From CAYVTV01 sp964563105 (lineage in GTDB: Bacteria; Bacteroidota; Bacteroidia; Bacteroidales; GCA-2748055): 10,547 bases of DNA. The stretch covers positions 1 to 10,547 of the forward strand of contig CAZLXM010000112.1 in the NCBI GenBank assembly GCA_964563105.1, in the 5' to 3' direction. Shown here in pieces: positions 7,182 through 10,547 of this stretch (positions are counted from its first letter, which is position 1; each line of letters opens with the position of its first letter). Made by a program: the position numbers and the translations under genes. The notes below the pieces were generated by a model. It was not told the DNA's origin. It saw only the letters and a list, made by a program, of their open reading frames with translations, and did no database searches.

Positions 7182-7748
7182 ATGAAATCCTCCTTTGCTT
7201 TATTAATTACAATATTTTTAATAAATATATTACATGTAAAAGCACTTGAACCTGAAAAATGGGTGAATTTTGAATCTCATGCTTTTAGCTATAATATAAG
7301 TTTTCCTTTAAAACCGGAAGACCTGACTGAAACCCTTGATACAGAAGCCGGGGAGCTTAGACTGAATGTGGTGGAACTAGACTGTTCCAAAGCTGATGGA
7401 TATAACAATCTTGTATATATGGTTAACTGCACTGTTTATCCGGATTCTCTTATTAATTCGAAATTTACTGATTTACTTGATAATTTTTTTAAGGGCACGA
7501 TAAAAGGAGCAGTTACAAATGTGGCCGGAGTGGTTATCTCTGAGAGTAATATTGAATATGCCGGATTTCCGGGTAGAGAAGTAAGAATTTCTGCCGATGA
7601 AGGGAATTCATTTTTTATTTCACGTCTTTATCTGATAAATAGTCATTTTTTTATGTTGATAATTCTTACAGATTCTGATAATAAGGATAATCCCGATATC
7701 AACAAGTTTTTTAATTCTTTTCGATATACAGGAAGCCTGGCAAGGTAA
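7182..7748 (+). CDS. Small secreted protein of unknown function
   Basis: This 188-residue protein has an N-terminal signal peptide (about 1-21: Lys, a long hydrophobic run, then HVKA before LEPEKW), predicting export to the periplasm or beyond. The mature part has a pattern seen in small secreted proteins with a PsbP/DUF1795-like alpha-beta fold: WVNFES near the start, an ISFP segment, a YAGFPGREV motif near residues 127-135, and a closing FFNSFRY near 176-182. That fold assignment is from pattern memory and weak. No catalytic motif is recognised. The ATG lies inside the last partial copy of the 102-bp repeat, and no Shine-Dalgarno sequence precedes it. The flavoprotein gene follows after 13 bp and is probably co-transcribed. 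Confidence 0.8.
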   Translation: MKSSFALLITIFLINILHVKALEPEKWVNFESHAFSYNISFPLKPEDLTETLDTEAGELRLNVVELDCSKADGYNNLVYMVNCTVYPDSLINSKFTDLLDNFFKGTIKGAVTNVAGVVISESNIEYAGFPGREVRISADEGNSFFISRLYLINSHFFMLIILTDSDNKDNPDINKFFNSFRYTGSLAR

Positions 7749-7761
7749 TATTAAATCTCCT

Positions 7762-9012
7762 TTGAACTCTTATGATACCATAATAATTGGAGCAGGTAGT
7801 GCTGGTCTGATTGCGGCTGGAAGGGCTGGAGAAAAAGGCCGCTCAGTTTTGGTACTTGAAAAAATGAATTCTGCAGGCCGCAAGCTTCTGATTACCGGAA
7901 AAGGAAGATGCAATATAACTAACATTGCAAGTCTAAATGAATATTTTAAAAGTATTTATCCAAATGGCAGATTTTTAAAACATGCTTTTGCTGCTTTTTT
8001 TTCTCAGGATATTATTGACCTGCTTGATAAATTTGGAGTTAAACCGGTTGTTGAAAGAGGAGGGAGGGTATTCCCTGCCAGCAATAAGTCATCCGATGTT
8101 TTAAATGCCCTTTTAAGCTACGCTAAAGGTAATGGGGCTGATTTTCTTTATAATCACAGGGTCCGGGAATTGATTGTAAAAGAAGGTAAGGTTCAGGGAG
8201 TTATTGCAGAACATAAGGGTTCAGACAAGTTGTTCTATTCACAAAAAGTAATACTATGTTCCGGGGGTAACTCTTATCCGGCAACCGGTTCATCCGGTGA
8301 TGGCTACAGAATGGTTGAGAAAACAGGGCATAAAATTATAAGTGTCAGACCAGCACTTGTTCCTATTGAAACTACAGGAAACTGGGCAGAAATGCTTCAG
8401 GGGCTCAGCCTGAAAAATGTAAACGTTATTGTCAGAGTAAATGGTAAAAAAGTAAGAGAATCTTTTGGAGAAATGCTTTTTACTCATTTTGGCTTGTCAG
8501 GGCCTGTTATTCTTACTCTTAGCAGGTTAATAGTAAATGAATTAATAAATAATGCAAAAATTGAAATTTCTATTGACCTGAAACCAGCATTGAATGATTC
8601 CATACTTGATAAACGTTTACTCAGGGATTTGGATAAACATGGTAAAAAACAATTAAAACATATTTTTAAATTTTGGTTGCCCGGAAAGCTTATTCCTTTG
8701 TTTTTAAGTGAGCTTAACCTTGACGGGCAGAAAGCCGGGAATCAGGTAAACTCAAAGGAAAGGCGGAAGATTCTTATGTTGATGAAAGATTTAAAATTTG
8801 AAGTTAAAGCCCATCGTTCTTTTAAAGAGGCGATCATAACTGCAGGTGGCATATCTACTGATGAAATTAATAGTAGAACTATGGAGTCAAAACTTGTTAA
8901 GAATCTCTTTTTTGCAGGTGAAATCATAGATGTGGATGCAGATACAGGCGGATATAATTTGCAGATTGCCTTTTCAACAGGCTGGCTGGCAGGCGAAGGG
9001 AAAAGTGATTGA
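7762..9012 (+). CDS. YhiN/HI0933-family FAD-dependent flavoprotein
   Basis: The 416-residue cytoplasmic protein is of normal family length. An N-terminal Rossmann FAD-binding motif (IIIGAGSAGL, 7-16) is followed by the family signature AGRKLLITGKGRCNITN (38-54), a central SGGNSYPATGSSGDGY stretch (167-182) and the C-terminal FAD-contacting signature FAGEIIDVDADTGGYN (384-399). Products are usually annotated as NAD(P)/FAD-dependent oxidoreductases. From memory, E. coli YhiN has been reported to be a 23S rRNA dihydrouridine synthase (RdsA); whether this homologue does the same cannot be told from the sequence. The start is a TTG at 7762, needed because the next in-frame Met is at residue 35, beyond the FAD motif; an ATT at 7750 is a less likely alternative. 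The gene ends 15 bp from the convergent phosphatase gene. Confidence 0.93.
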   Translation: MNSYDTIIIGAGSAGLIAAGRAGEKGRSVLVLEKMNSAGRKLLITGKGRCNITNIASLNEYFKSIYPNGRFLKHAFAAFFSQDIIDLLDKFGVKPVVERGGRVFPASNKSSDVLNALLSYAKGNGADFLYNHRVRELIVKEGKVQGVIAEHKGSDKLFYSQKVILCSGGNSYPATGSSGDGYRMVEKTGHKIISVRPALVPIETTGNWAEMLQGLSLKNVNVIVRVNGKKVRESFGEMLFTHFGLSGPVILTLSRLIVNELINNAKIEISIDLKPALNDSILDKRLLRDLDKHGKKQLKHIFKFWLPGKLIPLFLSELNLDGQKAGNQVNSKERRKILMLMKDLKFEVKAHRSFKEAIITAGGISTDEINSRTMESKLVKNLFFAGEIIDVDADTGGYNLQIAFSTGWLAGEGKSD

Positions 9013-9027
9013 AAGAGGGGAATGATT

Positions 9028-10191
9028 TTATATGTAGTCAATTCTTACTTCCTTTAGGAATTTTTCTTCAAGAATTTTCCCCATTCTTTTTACTACCGTT
9101 CTGCGTATTTCCAGATCAACCGGAAGGCTTGGGTCCTGATGGGCAATATTAATACGGGTCCCGATAATAAAATGGATTTCATCACTTTCTCTGAAAAGGT
9201 TTACAATTCGATCGGCAGGGCCTTTACCTGACGGACTTGAACTTGAAAATTCCTTTAAAAGGCGGGTTGCTTTTGTCAGGGTAAGTATCCCCTCTGTAAC
9301 TAAATCAATGCCAGGCATATACGATAAGGGCGGGAGTTCCGGGTCATCAAAACTTAAGCTGTCTTCAATTTCCACACCCATTTCTCTGGCTATTATATCA
9401 GCAGTTGTAGCACCGCTTATAATTTTTTTTCCGGTAAATTCCTTCACTATATTACCAAGCTCCTTATCTTTTACCTCATCATATGGCGGGCCGGTACATA
9501 CAAGTAACTTTCTTGGTTCCCTGAAATATATTACTGCACAACTTGTATCATCTTTACTTAAATATCTGTCGTTCTTGATCGCCATATTTACAAGTTTATT
9601 GGACAGACGCCGTGCAGAAATATTTTCATTATTAGTTATTAATTTGACTGCATAATCTGTCATATTTTCCAGTCCCCATCCAAATGGAGATTGTTCTGTC
9701 CCTAATCCTGACTGAGTTATGCCATCGGAGGTCAGAATGATCCTGTCTTCCTTTTGAGGGAAGAAACTGCATGTACGTATTTCCTTTCCTGCATTACGTT
9801 CACTTTGCATGATTATACAGGTCCATTGCGGGACATATGGAACATTACCTCTAAGAATGACTGTTTGCGGGTTATCATATTCCAGAATTGTTACCGGCCC
9901 ATCTTCTTCTATTTCAACAATGGTAAAAGTAGCGTAACTCATTTTGCGTTCACTGCAAACCGGCAATGTATTCATGATGATTTCAGCTATTTTTTCCGGT
10001 TCTTTATGTTCCAGAGTGAAATTTAAGGCCATGGTGGCAGTTAATGTAGCCAGGACATTTGCTTTCACTCCGTGACCCATTCCATCCGAGAGAACAACAA
10101 TAATACGTTTCTCTTCCTTTATCCTCTTAGAAATGAAGACATCACCACATATCCGCTCTTCCCCATAACTTTTGTTTGTTTCATCATTCAT
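9028..10191 (-). CDS. SpoIIE/PP2C-type phosphatase coupled to a sensory [FeFe] hydrogenase
   Basis: The product (387 residues) is a metal-dependent Ser/Thr protein phosphatase of the SpoIIE/PP2C type. Metal-binding acidic motifs are present: CGDVF (D17), LSDGMGHG (D36), TSDGI (D156) and KDDTSC (D214, D215). The phosphatase domain spans about 8-225. A second domain of about 160 residues (228-387) starts LLVCTGPP and contains SGATTADIIAREMG and GIDLVTEGILTL; from memory it recurs in SpoIIE proteins beside [FeFe] hydrogenase genes, but its function is unknown to me. There is no signal peptide or membrane segment. Its start overlaps the stop of the upstream hydrogenase-like gene by 4 nt (ATGA), implying translational coupling and a joint role, probably relaying an H2 or redox signal by dephosphorylating an unidentified target. 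Confidence 0.9.
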   Translation of the reverse strand: MNDETNKSYGEERICGDVFISKRIKEEKRIIVVLSDGMGHGVKANVLATLTATMALNFTLEHKEPEKIAEIIMNTLPVCSERKMSYATFTIVEIEEDGPVTILEYDNPQTVILRGNVPYVPQWTCIIMQSERNAGKEIRTCSFFPQKEDRIILTSDGITQSGLGTEQSPFGWGLENMTDYAVKLITNNENISARRLSNKLVNMAIKNDRYLSKDDTSCAVIYFREPRKLLVCTGPPYDEVKDKELGNIVKEFTGKKIISGATTADIIAREMGVEIEDSLSFDDPELPPLSYMPGIDLVTEGILTLTKATRLLKEFSSSSPSGKGPADRIVNLFRESDEIHFIIGTRINIAHQDPSLPVDLEIRRTVVKRMGKILEEKFLKEVRIDYI

Positions 10192-10547
10192 TCTTTATTT
10201 TTTTTCGGCTGGCTTTTATAAAATTCAACTATGGAATTAAGCATTCTTTCTGTTTCTGATGCACCTTCACCCAGAAGGAAACCAATTTGTTGAACCATAG
10301 AAAGGTTTTTGTCAATAGCTTCACCAACACGTTTAATTACTTCTTCTTTCCTTACTTCGGGAGAGTACATATCCCTAAGTACAGCCCCGACAATTTTGCC
10401 CTGACGAATAATAAAAACACTAACATTTATTAGCCTGTCCTGAAAGCTTATATCTCTGTTCTGGATGTTTTCATTGTTAGTAAGGACATAGCTGAAAAGA
10501 TTGTAAATATTATAAGGAAGTAATGTTTTCAGGTCTGCACCCGCCAG
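10188..10547 (-). CDS. C-terminal end of a putative sensory (group C) [FeFe] hydrogenase with PAS domain, partial
   Basis: The minus-strand frame is open from the window edge to a TGA at 10188-10190, giving the last 119 residues; the start lies beyond base 10547. The visible part has a PAS-like end (IRQGKIVGAVLRDMY, roughly residues 47-61 of the fragment) and then a helical tail with AIDKNLSMVQQIGFLLGEGA and ETERMLNSI. This tail matches my memory of the C-terminus of the iron-hydrogenase large-subunit-like proteins that carry a PAS domain and sit next to SpoIIE phosphatases (sensory group C). The H-cluster domain itself is outside the window, so the assignment rests on the tail and the coupled phosphatase. 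An internal ATG at 10370 is not the real start, because coding clearly continues upstream. Confidence 0.72.
   Translation of the reverse strand: MAGADLKTLLPYNIYNLFSYVLTNNENIQNRDISFQDRLINVSVFIIRQGKIVGAVLRDMYSPEVRKEEVIKRVGEAIDKNLSMVQQIGFLLGEGASETERMLNSIVEFYKSQPKKNKE

Larger units (their letters stand above)
6963..7187 (+). repeat. 102-bp tandem repeat, two full copies and a 21-bp partial third
   Basis: Unit 1 spans 6963-7064, unit 2 spans 7065-7166, and a partial third copy spans 7167-7187. By hand count the two full units differ at 8 of 102 positions. Both contain a long inverted repeat (listed separately). The partial copy ends just inside the next gene, so its ATGAAA is the start of the secreted protein at 7182. 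In units 1 and 2 the same ATG opens a 23-residue ORF instead. Because 102 is a multiple of three, one frame stays open through the whole array (6929-7249, TTG start, 34-residue periodicity with MYY and IWRFHQN motifs). Six of the eight differences fall on third codon positions of that frame. The array may be a local duplication or part of a dispersed repeat family. Confidence 0.9.

Noticed and set aside
6963..7187. CRISPR array
   Set aside because: The repeats are directly adjacent 102-bp units with no unique spacers, and no cas genes are nearby.
6929..7249. 106-residue open frame with 34-residue repeats as a protein-coding gene
   Set aside because: It needs a TTG start without a ribosome binding site, its length is a by-product of a 102-bp period, and its end reads through the signal peptide of the secreted protein in another frame. 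It is kept only as a finding about the substitution pattern.
9013..9027. Bidirectional terminator between the convergent flavoprotein and phosphatase genes
   Set aside because: The 15-bp gap contains no inverted repeat; any terminator would have to lie inside the coding ends.
9308..10026. Plus-strand open frames of 115 and 90 residues within the phosphatase region
   Set aside because: They are opposite-strand shadows of a gene with clear PP2C motifs and match no family.
10188..10370. A 60-residue independent small protein on the minus strand
   Set aside because: The frame stays open upstream to the window edge with PAS-like coding sequence, so the ATG at 10370 is internal to a larger gene.

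Overview
The window looks like part of the chromosome of an anaerobic, fermentative member of the Bacteroidota. The DNA is AT-rich, most starts lack a Shine-Dalgarno sequence, one start has a Bacteroidota-type promoter (TTG, 20 nt, TAGTTTTG), and the secreted peptidase has a signal peptide ending LNA|Q. This placement is inference; no rRNA or other marker gene is present.

Layout. (1) Bases 168-4696, plus strand: a compact four-gene operon for an electron-bifurcating, NAD-linked [FeFe] hydrogenase. It encodes a small thioredoxin-like 2Fe-2S protein, the NuoF-like HydB, the catalytic HydA and the NuoE-like HydC. (2) Bases 4887-6821: a secreted M14 zinc carboxypeptidase-like protein behind its own promoter. 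(3) Bases 6822-7187: a non-coding stretch with several palindromes and a 102-bp tandem repeat (2.2 copies). Each full unit can fold into a long hairpin, and the last partial unit contains the start codon of the next gene. (4) Bases 7182-7748: a small secreted protein of unknown function. (5) Bases 7762-9012: a YhiN/HI0933-family flavoprotein. (6) Bases 9028-10547, minus strand, convergent with the above: a SpoIIE/PP2C-type phosphatase translationally coupled (ATGA overlap) to the C-terminal end of a putative sensory (group C) [FeFe] hydrogenase that runs off the window.

How it fits together. HydABC would combine electrons from NADH and reduced ferredoxin to make H2, or run in reverse, to dispose of fermentation reductant. 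The partial sensory hydrogenase and its phosphatase are the kind of pair thought to sense H2 or redox state and relay it by protein dephosphorylation. Finding them about 4.3 kb from the catalytic operon suggests, but does not prove, that they help control it. The peptidase, small secreted protein and flavoprotein between them have no evident link to hydrogen metabolism.

The least explained items are the tandem hairpin repeat that includes a start codon, the missing cysteine in the small 2Fe-2S protein, the Asp at a likely zinc-ligand position of the M14 protein, and the uncharacterised C-terminal domain of the phosphatase.
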